Positions 24,157-35,164 of a stretch of DNA of 64,000 bases are shown one piece after another (position 1 is the first letter of the stretch; each line of letters opens with the position of its first letter). A program made the position numbers and the translations under genes. This DNA is from Rhodocollybia butyracea (taxonomy: Eukaryota; Basidiomycota; Agaricomycetes; Agaricales; Omphalotaceae): the NCBI GenBank assembly GCA_015501585.1, contig JADNRY010000064.1:62001-126000 (forward strand), written 5' to 3'. The notes under the pieces were generated by a model. The model ran no database searches. It had not been told where the DNA came from and saw only the letters and a program-made list of their open reading frames with translations.

Positions 24157-26869
24157 ATGTCCCCTCACGATGCTAACGAACACGCAAAGACTCGTAACTC
24201 TTCCGCTTCAATGCAAAAGGTTCAAGACAGTAAACAAGTTGCCAGTTCGGAGCTTCAAGGAGAAAAACACGATCGTAGTGCGACGCAGACTATGACCTCT
24301 TCAGAGGCGGTGATAGTAGACTGGGATGGCCCTGACGACCCTCAAAATCCGAAAAAGTACGTGTCGTTTTCGATAGGGGGATACATTACTTATTCAACGA
24401 GAAACTAATCCAAATACTTTTGATTACTTACTTACAGCTGGCCCAAGAGCCGAAAATGGGCCGCGACACTCATCGTCGCTCTATTCACTTTTGTGTCCCC
24501 CGTCGCGTCTTCGATGATCGCTCCCGGGAGCCAACAGGTCGCAGATGAATTTGGGCTGAAGAGTGTGGTGCAGCTGGATATGATTACTTCGATATTTGTG
24601 CTTGGATTTGGTGAGTATGGGAGCATGGGAGTATGGAGTGCTCGGCTGCACGAAGGAACCTAACTCTTCTTTTTTTAATTCGTAGCTATCGGACCGTTGG
24701 TAAGTGATAATGACTATACCCCCCTCCCCGGAAGAGCCTACGGCAGGCGCGCTTTAATTAGATTCAACCCGTTCTCACATGCACGTATGTTAGCTCATGG
24801 GACCACTATCAGAACTCTACGGGCGGGCAGTCGTTGTCCAATTGGGGAATGTATTCTTTCTGGGTAGGTAAACGCTTTACTTTTTAGAACTTCCGATGCT
24901 ATTTCTCCTTCGGCAAAACTTGATTTCGCTATTATTGACATTTTATGCAGTTTGGAATCTGGCGTGTGGATTCGCGCAAAACGAGACGCAGATGATTGTG
25001 TTTCGATTTTTAGCAGGTATAGGGGGGAGTGCACCTCTTACTGTGCGTGGCTTCTTGTGTTTGGTGGGGTGTACGTTTTTTTTATGGTGAACTTGTTTAG
25101 ATTGGAGGTGCTGTGGTTGGCGACACGTTCAATGCAGATGAACGAGGAAGGGCTATAGCGATTTATGCGTTGGGTCCGATGGTGGGTGTTGTTAACTCCA
25201 GGGATGTAGTGGATATAATTAATGATTTTGTGCTTGATTAGATTGGTCCAGCAGGTATTATTGTTCATTTTTTAAATATCCGTACTTACTACTCTTGTTA
25301 CACTCAAGCCGGTCCCGTAGTTGGAGCTTGGTAAGTCCTTGCAAGGCCGTACTTATTGATCGACTGGATTTACTGATGCGTGTGATTACCCAGGATTGTA
25401 GAACGAGTGAGCTGGAGATGGGTGGTACGCTCATTTTAGTTGGAACGTTTCCTGACACCTGCGCGAACTCATACTATTAACCTCAACAGTTCTGGTCAAC
25501 AACGATCTTCGACGTTGCTGTACAAGTGGTGGGAGCTATATTGTTGCAAGAAAGTAAGGACGGCCATTTCAGCCATCTTTGGTGTTTATCCTTTCTCTTT
25601 CCTTTTTTGCGTTAGCGTTTGCCCCGGTGTTGTTGGAACGGAAAGCCCGGAAGTTGGAAAAGGCGGCACGAGCGGATCCGGAGAAAGGCCCGTCTCAACA
25701 GCATCGGGTTTTTCAAACGGTTTACGGGAATGAAGCCAGAAGGTATGTGTTAAACCCCTCCCCCTTTCCCCATCTTCTTTGGCGCAGCTTATGGGGATTC
25801 GAAGCTGGAAGTACGTTCTCAAAACAGCACTCACGAGACCGACTATTCTATTCCTGCGTGAACCCATTTTACAGTTATTGGGTGTTTATATGGCGTTCAT
25901 ATATGGGATATTTTATGGTATGGTTCACTGATATCTCCGACTGGCGGCTAACGAGCCTTTGGTTGTACATCAGTGTTCATCACGACGATGCCCGATATAT
26001 TTAGCAGCGTCTATCATGAATCTCTCGGTATCGTCGGGTTGAACTACATCGCGCTTGGGCTGGGTATGATGTTTGCTAGCTGGGTGAATTCAAATACTAT
26101 GGATCGGATATATATGTATTATAAGCGGAAGAATGGGAACGGGGAGCCGGAGTATCGTGTTCGTGCGTATCTATCGTTTTAACTTTACCATTAATCATTC
26201 TGAATGTTCTTTATTTTTTTCCATATCTATATGAACAGCCACGCTGGTTCCCGCCTCGGTACTCTTCCCCGTTGGACTGCTTATGACTGGATGGGCTGCC
26301 CAGAAGCACATTCATTGGATCGTGACTGATATTGTACGTATGCTTTCCCCCCCTGCTCTGGAAGATACTGGCGCGTTTTGTTGACAATTTAGCGACGATA
26401 GGGGATCTTTTTCGTAGGAGCCAGTATGATCCTTGCGTTCCAGTCGATTCAGGTATATATCGTCGATGTGTTTACGCTTTATGCTGCTTCAGGTACGGGA
26501 ACTTGATAAATATTTCTAGCTTTCCTTAGTGGAATAATCCGAACGTTCACGTTCTATCTATCGTTGCATACTTATTCGATTACCCTGATTTCTTTTCTAG
26601 GCATAGCAGCAGTCGCGTGTCTCCGTGCTTTATGTGGTTTTGGGTTCCCGCTGTTTGCCAATGCGATGTTTGATACTTTGGGGTATGGGAAAGGTAATAC
26701 TATTCTTGCTTGCATTGCGATCGTCCTTGGCTGCCCTGCGTGAGTTTTTATTATGCTTTTTTTTTTGGCGTCCGCCCGAGCGTTGACTCTCGCTCCGTAC
26801 AGGCCGTGGATATTATGGTTCTATGGTAGAAGGATTAGGACGGGGAGTAAATTTGCAAGGAAAACATAG
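24157..26869 (+). CDS. MFS drug/H+ antiporter (DHA1 family)
   Basis: Plasma-membrane proton antiporter of the 12-helix DHA1 family, which exports drugs, polyamines or small metabolites in fungi. Many short exons join in frame. The cytosolic N-terminus ends in the family hallmark DWDGPDDPQNPKNWP just before helix 1. Then come SMIAPGSQQVADEFGL, GPLSELYGR (motif A position, loop 2-3), FRFLAGIGGSAPL, GDTFNADERGRAIAIY, GPAAGPVVGAW (motif C, helix 5), WRWVFWSTTIFD, a cytosolic loop (APVLLERKARKLEKAA), and after it the C-terminal half with REPILQLLGVYMAFIYGIFY, PASVLFPVGLLMTGW, YIVDVFTLYAASGIAAVACL and LGCPAPWILWFYGRRIR. The start at 24157 (MSPHDANEHA) is preferred; an in-frame ATG at 23995 would add 54 residues. 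Confidence 0.87.
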
Positions 26870-27117
26870 AATTTTGGGCATTGTAGCTATCACGATATAC
26901 TTGTACACTATTTTAGACGAAATGAACGCTGATTATAACGATTAGACGCGGGCCGCTGAATCGCCACCACGTGACTGTTTAAATACGCCACACTGCGCGC
27001 TTGTTCAGTGTTTCCTTTCTACTTTCTACTTCTATCCATCTCTATCGCCTTCACGTTTTCGTTCCACTTGGTTCATTTTTTTCCTTCGTTTTTTCTCTCT
27101 GCTACCCATTTTAGAAC

Positions 27118-28622
27118 ATGTCTATTTCTTCAAATTCATTTTTATCCCTCCCAAGCAGTCTCGACACGCTGGTCTTGTCCACTTCATCTTCATCTATCTC
27201 TTCCTCTACATCCTCGCTCTTTGGTCGCGACGGCAGACTATCCAATTCTTCGCAGACCGATACATCTCCACCTATTTCGCCGTTGAAAGAGGATGAAGAC
27301 GACAAGTGCCAATCTTCCAAGGCAGAGAGATCATGGAAGAGAATATCGGAGACGCCTAAGTCAAACGTACTTGGCTTCCTCTCGCTAGTGTCGCATCAAG
27401 ACCAAGGATCTTCAAAAGCCGAGTATCCTTATGCAGCTGCAGATGAAGCTGGCTACGAAGCTGAAGCGTCGGACAGTGATTGTTATTTCGCGGCTGGGGA
27501 TAGGAAGAAGAAGCCCACGAAGAAAGCCTTATCGTCTCTCGCAAGATCGAATTACTGCATAGAGTATTCAATGGTACGCATAACTTTTTATCTTGATTGC
27601 TCACTTTTACTCATAATATCTCGAAGAGCGAATCAGAGGACGATTTTGAATGCATAGTATTCTCGCCTTCATCAATCTTTGAACGACGAGTTATTGAAGA
27701 CAAGCTACCTCCCAAACCGGATCTGCGCGCCCAGATAGTTGATTTGAACTCGCCGTCGCCTATTGTCGCTCTTCCCTCTCCGCGTATCAAGGATTATCGT
27801 CAATACGCGTCTTTGAATGCGTTTTCGTTCTCGCAGCTCAGCTCTTCTCCTGTCTCTCTGTCAACGAAACACCTCACTGAACGATTCCATATCCGGGAAA
27901 CGACTCTGTGCAATAGCCCACAGAAGCCGCTCGGGTTGGGTCTCCATATTCCTGCATCACATTCTCCAACCAAGTCGCCAACATCGCCGCGTATCTTATC
28001 TGCCCCTGCAAAGAAGACGTCGTTGCCTGGGCTAGGAATCAGGCTACCTTCTGCGCCCATGCCTCGTCCTTCGGTCTCCGAGTTCAGAGACAAACGCCGG
28101 TCCTTGTCTGGCCTCGGGCGCGGTTTTCCTTCGACTTTTCATGTTCCTAGTACCCTCGTTCCATCTTCCGAGGTGACTGTTCGACTTGTCACTCCGAGAG
28201 CATCGAGTGACGACATTCGACAGCAGGTACCACTGGGTGTCGATAGTATTCCTCGTCAGCGACGAGCTTCTATGTCAATCACTCTACCCAAGGGATCTTC
28301 ATTCCCCAAACGACAATTGCATCCTATTCTTGAATCACCACCATATTCATCTTCCACGACCTCTCACGAACCCTATCATACGCTTCCGAAGCTCAAGGAA
28401 ATTCGCTCTTCGCGGTTGGAGAATGCTTTCAGTCCCAACCTCACTGGCGTCCCAGGTTCGTGCGAGCTGTCCCCACGTTCTCCGTCGCTTAAGCGATCAC
28501 CATTGATGGACAAGTGTATTTCGCCTACGCCTGTTTATCATGACCTTGGCGAGGCCTGGCGCCCAGTTGGAGTGGACCAGTATCTTCCGATGTCGACCTT
28601 AGGGACGAAGACTCTTTTCTAG
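27118..28622 (+). CDS. Serine/proline-rich, largely disordered protein
   Basis: Two exons (27118-27573 and 27627-28622), 483 residues. The composition is dominated by Ser, Pro, Arg and Thr, with an early poly-Ser stretch, an acidic patch (EDEDD) and many SP/TP sites such as SPTKSPTSPR and LSPRSPSLKRSP, as in proteins controlled by proline-directed kinases. No folded domain is visible. Repeated short modules (LPGLGIRLPS, LSGLGRGFPS, LGLGLHIPAS) each precede a Pro/Ser run. Most of the coding sequence from about 27270 and the region beyond the stop recur as a decayed copy at 32301-33838. Function unknown; cell-cycle or cytoskeletal regulators often look like this, but nothing here proves it. Confidence 0.72.
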
Positions 28623-28947
28623 GTATGCTTTTCTTGTACGAATTACGAATGGTATGAATGATGGATAACGATTCGCATCGGTATCGTAGCTTTTTGTATG
28701 TACACTAACATGTAGGATTGTTTGCTAGATAAGTAGTATACGCGTAAAAGTTTAGTAGTTTTTTGACAATATCATTGGACCGAAAGGACGCGAACGCCCT
28801 TGGGCGTTTTGTAAACCCGTTTCATGGTCTTTCCTTTGCTCCCCCTAGGCTGGTCCCACCGCTTGTGGGTTGATACCCTTCCGTTCGTTAATTTCGCGAT
28901 TTCCAGCCATCGCCACCTGTAGGCGTTCAAATTCCAGCGCTTTACGA
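27270..28947. repeat. Source copy of a segmental duplication
   Basis: Direct-orientation homology to 32301-33838. It covers most of the serine-rich gene, its intergenic 3' region (including a T-rich tract and the phrase GACAATATCATTG) and the last exon of the neighbouring minus-strand kinase-like gene. The intron of the serine-rich gene is present in both copies, so this is a DNA-level duplication, not a retrocopy. Confidence 0.85.
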
Positions 28948-30259
28948 GCACTCTCACACCGGATGGGAATGGTACATGGATTGAAAGCAAAATACAGGAT
29001 ATATCATGAAATGTTAGATGGTGTAAACTAACTAACCACAACGTCCTCGGGGACTGGCCAGATACTCATGTATCCAAGTCCATTCCTGTGCCTTCCGTAG
29101 TCGGGCCTCAATTTGAGGCGACTACAGAATGAATGTAAGCATCTAGACAGCTCAACAAGAGCAAACGTACCTTGAGAACATGGACTCGAGGTTAGTAAAT
29201 ATCTGAGGGGCCTCTTGGCCCAATCGAGCCACAGATTCTTTTTTATCTTCTAAACCAAGTTCCACCATCTTTTGATACATCCTTTGATAATACTGCGAGA
29301 GGAACTCCTCAAATTCGGCATTATGGTCGTACCGGGTGCGCATGCAGAGCGGGAAAAGGGCATACATCATCTTCAGGGACGGGAGGTTCTTCGTTTTGGT
29401 GAATTTGTATTCTGCCAGAAGAACCTTGTCTGCAAGGCTGATAAGCTTTCGGTAAACTTGGGAGTCTGTTTCTCACCAAAGCCACAGAACCCCAGGTCCT
29501 CCACAGCGACACGCAATGGTGGACAGAGACACCATAGTGGCACGTAACCATCTTCTTCTGACGAGATTGTCACAAAGTCCATCGTGCACTTAGTGCAGAC
29601 GTGGACAGTGAGGCTTTCTAAGTCGATGACACGAAACTCTTTGTCTTTTTGCAAGATGTTCCGAGATTCAAAGTCATTGTGTGTGAGACCCTCGTTATGG
29701 ATGTCCCTAAAGTGATTGAGAAGGGTAGCTCTATATCAAGCTTTTAGTATACGATAACAGAGACGAGCTGGCAAACATACTGTTCCGGTATTTCCATGTA
29801 CTCAATGGGTACATCTAGCTGGGCCCCAAAGCGCTCAATAACAAGACAGCCCCAATGTCCATTACCATTTCCGCGATCTGCGACGCAATAGCACAACATA
29901 TAGGGAATGACTCTGCCCTGGAGGGACCTGAGGCGAACGTAGTTTTCGGCTTCGCGCTGCATTTGTTCGAGCTTGCCCAGTTTAATGATGATCTCATGAA
30001 CATTGTTACCGTGTTCATCAAGTAAATGACCTCCGTACACTGTAGAATCGTTGCCCTCGTTGAGGATTTCAGCGAAGAAAACTGTGTCGAAATGTGGCGG
30101 AGGGACGCCGTAGTCCACAATCTTGATACAATCCAGAGAGAAATAGTCATAGGCTCCACCGCGTTCGAGTGTCGTGTCCATGTTCATGGCCTTTAAAGAG
30201 AAGAAGTCATATGTTGTGTCCACGTCTACGGGTTTTGTCGTTAGTTCGCTTTCCTTCAT
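28845..30259 (-). CDS. Atypical protein-kinase-like protein (basidiomycete family)
   Basis: Protein with a divergent kinase fold, similar to the many lineage-specific kinase-like proteins of Agaricomycetes. Start chosen at 30259 (MKESELTTKPVDVD). The N-lobe shows FFAEILNEGNDSTVYGG (glycine-loop position), IIIKLGKLEQMQREAENYVR (Lys/Glu region) and WGCLVIERFG as hinge. After an intron near 29760 the catalytic loop reads LTHNDFESRNIL, followed by FRVIDLESLTVHVC where DFG is replaced by DLE. Then a Cys/Trp-rich insert, LADKVLLAEYKFTKTKNLPS and a helical tail (EARLRKAQEW, ARKALEFERLQVAMAGNREI). One junction near 29170 fits only with a one-base adjustment, so the C-terminal exons are uncertain. HxD and the metal-binding Asn are kept, so activity is possible, but the Asp-Leu-Glu variant leaves this open. 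Divergent from the gene at 30382. Confidence 0.68.
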
Positions 30260-30381
30260 GGTAGTTGAAGAACAGTAACTCAATGATCCCGTGACAAATT
30301 CAGCAATGCCATCAAAGCTCGCCCACATTGGGCCCACAATCCACACTCGCTTTCGACCACTCTCCTCCTCTACATATCTCC
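30260..30381. promoter_or_regulatory. Short divergent promoter region
   Basis: Only about 120 bases separate the start codons of the kinase-like gene (-) and the unknown gene at 30382 (+), which implies shared control. No specific motif is claimed. Confidence 0.4.
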
Positions 30382-31733
30382 ATGACCTCTTCCCAGAGCC
30401 TCAGCCCAGAGCAGCTTGGCTGCCACTATGATGGTTCCTTCGAAAACCATACTCTCCTCGATATCCTTCATCATTCTTTCCCTGATAACTATGTAATGGG
30501 CAAGGCAAACATCGCCACAGCAACGCGCCTCCCTACACCCACCGAACGTGAGCTGCCCGAGGAAAAGCAGCTTCATTGGCTGGCCCATGTTCCCGACATG
30601 GTCTCAAAGGCCACTGAGATTCTACAGACCGTTGACGAATTTCAAAAGCTCTCCTCCCTCGTCATTTCACCTCCAATCGCACCAGCACTGTACGCCTGGC
30701 TCAAAGCAGTTGATCCAGCTACTTCTGATACACACCTTACCAGAAAGCTCTCAGGAGAAGAGGATGCTGTGGACCGTTATACCGCCACGATGGCTCGGCC
30801 CATCCTATCGGTTTTGTCTGCTATAGGAAACAAGGAGTGTATTATCACCTGTTACTCGGCGAAGAAAGATGCGCAGAGTGAGGTTGCTAGCTCGAAGAAA
30901 GCCACCCCTGATCGAGTACTCCGTCTTTCCGAGGAGGACTTGAGTGATGCGCTGATCAGCCTTGTTGTTGAGCTGAAAAACATAAACGCTCTCGGTCCCA
31001 AAAAACTTTCTTTGATTATGGATGCAATTGCTAGGGTTCAGAGAGTATTCCCCCAGGCCAAATTTATCGCCTTTGAGTTCAGGTGGTATCAGGACGGAAG
31101 CTCGAATAGGGCATCATTCAAGGAAGGATATGACACGTCACTGCCTGCATTCATGGTTCATCAGGTGAGGTTCTGTCGATGGGCTCTTACAATGGCTTAC
31201 AATGTGCATTGACCAGATATGGTATGAACTGATGTCAACGGACACCCATTTTGCACAACTCACATGTGTGAAGACAACGATTTTCTTTATCAGAACTCGC
31301 ATTGGTTCAAGAAATGTTTTGCTTTTCTCCGAACCTATTGCATCCCTCAAGCTTCGGCTGGTTGACCTTGTTGCATTTTACTACATCTCAACCACACCAG
31401 CATTAAAAGACAAGATGATGCAATCATTGCCCTCACATGATACGTTACCCCCAGATCTCCTTCGCTTCATGGAAGTTATCTATGAAGATCAGGAAAATGC
31501 CGAAAAGTTATGGGGACGTTCAGTCAATCATACTTATGGATGGAATCAATGGTAAGAATCTATCCAGTGCTTGCATGCATCTTGGTTGACGTTAGCTTTG
31601 GAGTTTTGGTAACATTGACCAGTTACAAGAAGCCTTCAGTATGGCAGGTTGTAACTTCAACCACTATGCTTCTGTCACCGTGGACCCTACGCTTAACCCA
31701 CAGCTGGGAGCGAAACGCAGTGGCAGAAGATGA
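30382..31733 (+). CDS. Unknown protein paired with a kinase-like gene
   Basis: Three exons: one long exon to about 31164, a second from about 31215 to 31554, and a last one whose acceptor is best placed at TTTGGAG| (near 31605) to keep the frame into NIDQLQEAFSMAGCNFNHYA and the basic end AKRSGRR. About 420 residues, soluble, no signal peptide. An Asp/Glu-rich region with SDALISLVVELKN contains a beta-strand E-x-K pattern like the core of PD-(D/E)XK nuclease folds, but the other active-site residues are not evident, so this is only a resemblance. The start at 30382 (MTSSQSLSPEQ) is preferred over the in-frame ATG at 30328, which lies in the shared promoter. I do not recognise the family. Confidence 0.6.
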
Positions 31734-32300
31734 TGTTCAATGAGTGATCTCGTGGAAATATTTCTTTTGACAGAGGCATTAGACTAACTTCCACTCATTC
31801 ATTGGGTCAGGATCCGAGCTTAATGGGCTCCCCTGATATTATAAATATGTTTGAATTCCTCTTTCTGACAACTTTTGTACTTTATCATGCTTTCCAAGCT
31901 TTTTGTTATGCCAATTCGCTCATACTTTCCACTTTTGTTCTACTTGTTATCTCATGTTGTTTCTTGATGCTTCTTCCCCTTCAGCTATATACCACAAGTG
32001 AATGTGTTGATATTAAGCAGTAAGTTTTCAACAAAGATAATCCTTGCAGACCGATTCCTCCCCTCCTATTTCTGTTGGAGATTACTCCGTATGTACATAT
32101 TGGGACTCATATATGCAGCTTTGACTATTCCCTTATTCGTATACGCCGTGCTTACTACTTTATACTATACAGCTGGTACTTAGGTCATGCAGAGTGGCAT
32201 AGGTGACTCCCTCAGTTGCTTTCTGAACAACTGAGGTGAGATTGTTCTTGTATATTCAGTTTATCTAGTTACTAACTTACTTACAGTTGATCTTACCTTA
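31734..32300. other. AT-rich intergenic stretch, no gene recognised
   Basis: ORFs at 31802-32183 are hydrophobic because of T-rich sequence and show no family signal. It ends at the duplication breakpoint near 32301. Confidence 0.45.
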
Positions 32301-33480
32301 ACAATTTCACCTTTGAAGGAGGATGAAAACGACAAATTTGAATCTCTCAGAGTAGAGAGATATGTTCTGGTAGTGTCGCATTAAAATTTAAGACCAAGGA
32401 CCTGAGACCTCCAAAAGCCGGGTATCTTATGCAGCTGCAGATGAAGCTGGTTACGAAGTTGACGCGTAGGACAGTAATTGTTATTTTGCGGTTAGTGACA
32501 GGAAGAAGAAGGCCGCGCCAGATCGAACAGCTGCGTAGAGTATTTAATGGCCCACCACTATTGTTTGCTTTTACTCATGTTGTCTTCGAAGAGCGAATCA
32601 GAGGATGATTATGACTCATGCGTAGTGTTCTCGCCTTCATCAATCTTTGGGAGACTCGCTCGTCATTTAGTACTTTAGTCTCAGAGTACAGAGACAGACA
32701 TCATTTATTGTCTGGCTTCGGGCACGGTCTTCCTTCGACTCTTCATGGTCCCTGTACATCTTCGGAGGCGACTGTTCGACTTGTCGCTCCGAGAATGCTT
32801 AGTGATGACATTCGACAGCAGGTACCACTGGATGTAAATATTCTTCATCAGCGCCGAGCTTCTAATCACTCTACCTGAGGCTGACTACAAGAGATGGGCT
32901 ATATGAACTCGCTGTCGCCTACTATCGCCCTAATCCTCTCCGCGTATCAAAGATCATTGATTATCGTCGATACGTATCTTTGAATGCGCTCGCAGCTCAG
33001 CTCTTCTTCTGTTTCTTCATCAACGAAACACCTCACTGAATGATTACATTTGGGAAATAGCTCTGTGCAATAGGCAGAAGGTGCTCGGGCTGGATTTCCA
33101 TATTCCTGCATCATCGCATTCTCCAATCAAGTCTCCAGTACTCAGTACTTCAGTATTGCCTCATTCCCCAAACGATACTCGTATCCTATTCTTAAATCGC
33201 CTACATATCCTCCTTCCACGACCTCTCACGAACTTTATTGTTTGCTTCCAAAGCTAATGAGAGTTTGCTCGTCGCAATTGAAGAATGCTTTCAGTCCCAA
33301 ACGCCGGAATAGCGACCAGGTTCTCCAGTGTCCGCGTCCTCTATCAAATGGGTTCGCCTACGCCTGTCCATCATAAAATTAACGGGACCTGTCACCCAAT
33401 GAACTCCACCGATGTCAGACCTGGGAACAAAGACTCTTTTCGAGGGCCTTTCCTGAACGAACTATGAATGGTTGGGTGAA
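32301..33480 (+). pseudogene. Decayed copy of the serine-rich protein gene
   Basis: Recognisable fragments of the gene at 27118-28622 in the same order: the acidic KEDEND block, AADEAGYEV, DRKKK, the conserved intron/exon junction before SESEDD near 32590, EYRDRHHLLSGFGHGLPSTL, SSEATVRLVAPR, SDDIRQQVPLDV, and a diverged C-terminus. In-frame stops and indels interrupt every segment, and parts are missing (about 140 bp shorter than the source overall). Confidence 0.85.
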
Positions 33481-33593
33481 TATGGACAACGATTACATTA
33501 GTATCGCGTACGTATGCGGCTTTCTGTATGTACACTAACTTTTCAGTCAAGTGCGTGGTGCACAGATTTATAAGTAGCATACGCGTAAAAGTA

Positions 33594-33838
33594 CTACATA
33601 GTGGTTTTTTTTTTGACAATATCATTGAAAGGACGCGTATGGGCTTCGGGATTTTCGGCCATCTTAGCGCTTCCGTTAACTGACTTATTGTATATAAATT
33701 GGACTCCGAGTGACTCCTTTGCTTCTGCCCCCATGATGGTGCCCCAACGCTCGTGGTTTATACCCATCCATTCGTGTATTTCGCGTTTTCGAGCCACCGC
33801 AACGTCTAGGCGTCCAAGTTCCAGCATTTTACGAAGAT
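33594..33838 (-). pseudogene. Copy of the last exon of the kinase-like gene
   Basis: Homologous to 28772-28947. The frame LRKMLELGRLDVAVARKREI matches ARKALEFERLQVAMAGNREI of the source, with changes mostly conservative at the protein level, which also identifies the true frame of that exon. No upstream kinase exons are present; homology stops near 33838. Confidence 0.75.
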
Positions 33839-33869
33839 TGTCAGCCATGGGCACTCATGTAATACTAGA

Positions 33870-35164
33870 CATGGACTCGCTCTCTTCCTGAACAACTGGC
33901 CAGTGCACCGGCCAGTACAACCCACCTTGACCTCGACAAAGACATTCCCTCCGACACCAACTGGAATCTGCTATCTTCGCATTTCACCTCTGTCACCCAT
34001 CTTCTCATGGAAAGCGGATATAACGAGAAAATTGGCGATGAAGGCATCCCACTACATTGGCCTTTACAGAAGTTGACCATAAGCAGCGCTTGCGGTGACG
34101 TATGTACTTCTCCCTGGATTATAGAAGGCCGAGTCAGGCATCTTGTATTCAACTACACCGCTGGTCTGCGCTTCGAGGGGCCAAAGACTGATGAACTTGT
34201 GAGAACTCACAAAACAGCCATCGCAAATGGTGAGAAAGAGGGTGCAAAATCTGGCGGGTTAACAATAGTATATGTACCTGATCTGGTCAATGATTGGATG
34301 CGGGAAAAGTATGCAGACTTGAAGGAAGACGAGTCTAATGACAAACAGGTCGAAGCCGGAATAATTAACAATCAACTCCGCACGCTGGAAATCATTCATA
34401 ATGATGCCCAGGATACATTATTCCGCTATATTCTCGCTAAACCATCCCTAATCGACCCTGTCGAAACTCTGAACGTAGTCGCGGGCAGTCCACACGACCT
34501 GGACATGGCACCTGGAAATTTCCTGGGGGAGGTCTTGACTCAGCTCACGGCGCTGAAAACACTGGTACTAACATTTGGCGACAACTACCCGAGCTGAGAG
34601 CAGCTTCCCAGTTTAGTGCGATTGCTTCCTCCGAACCTTGAGGTTCTCCGGTTCCGGAGCTCAGTGTCCTTGGCTGGAAAACCTGAATCATTCGATGAAT
34701 GGGTCAAAGCGTTTGGAGACCCCCAGTTCTTACCGAACCTTAAATCGTTGAGTTTTGTTTTGGACCTGGAGGACGGGGAAACGCGTAGGCGAGCAGACGA
34801 AGAAGCGGAGATGGCCTGGAAATCTGGCAGGGACAGCGTCACTGAAGCAGTGGGAGCAACATCTTCGAGTCCCGAATCGGCAGACAGTAACAGCGAGGAA
34901 CCAAGTGTGAAACCAGAGGCCGTAGAGAATATTACAGTTGAAGAAGTAGCACCAGCCAGTATCTCAGAATCCACCGCTGAAGTGTCAACATCGCTACCAG
35001 AACCAAAAGTATCCGATGCGGTGCTTGCTCAGGCTAAGGGAGCTTGCGAGCGTTTATGGCGAGCAGTGGAATTCAGAGGTGTCGTTGTAGAACCGTTTGG
35101 GGCGTCGTGGAGCAAAGATTTCACCGGAATCCTGCCGGTTGATGAAAGATGGGAGAAATTGTAG
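33870..35164 (+). pseudogene. 5'-truncated leucine-rich-repeat-like gene with an in-frame stop
   Basis: A long open frame starting just inside the duplication breakpoint without a start codon (LPEQLASAPASTTHLDLDKD) reads through LRR-like segments (THLLMESGYNEKIGDEG, LTQLTALKTLVLTFG, LPPNLEVLRFRSS, LPNLKSLSFVLDLEDG). A Ser/Glu-rich low-complexity part and a compact C-terminus (GACERLWRAVEFRG) follow. It resembles fungal F-box/LRR proteins that have lost their N-terminus. A TGA at 34595-34597 interrupts the frame, with the same frame continuing on the other side. The only splice-like escape is a 39-nt GT-AG segment (34565-34603) containing that stop and a CTAAC branch-like motif, very short for an intron. 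Confidence 0.6.

Noticed and set aside
25734..25810. Possible further single-G loss at an exon end of the DHA1 transporter
   Set aside because: Using the acceptor ATTCGAAG| instead of GGCGCAG| restores the frame (ARSWKYVL), so no lost base is needed.
31550..31612. Possible single-G loss at a splice junction of the gene at 30382
   Set aside because: The acceptor TTTGGAG| gives a continuous frame into FGNIDQLQEAF without changing the sequence.
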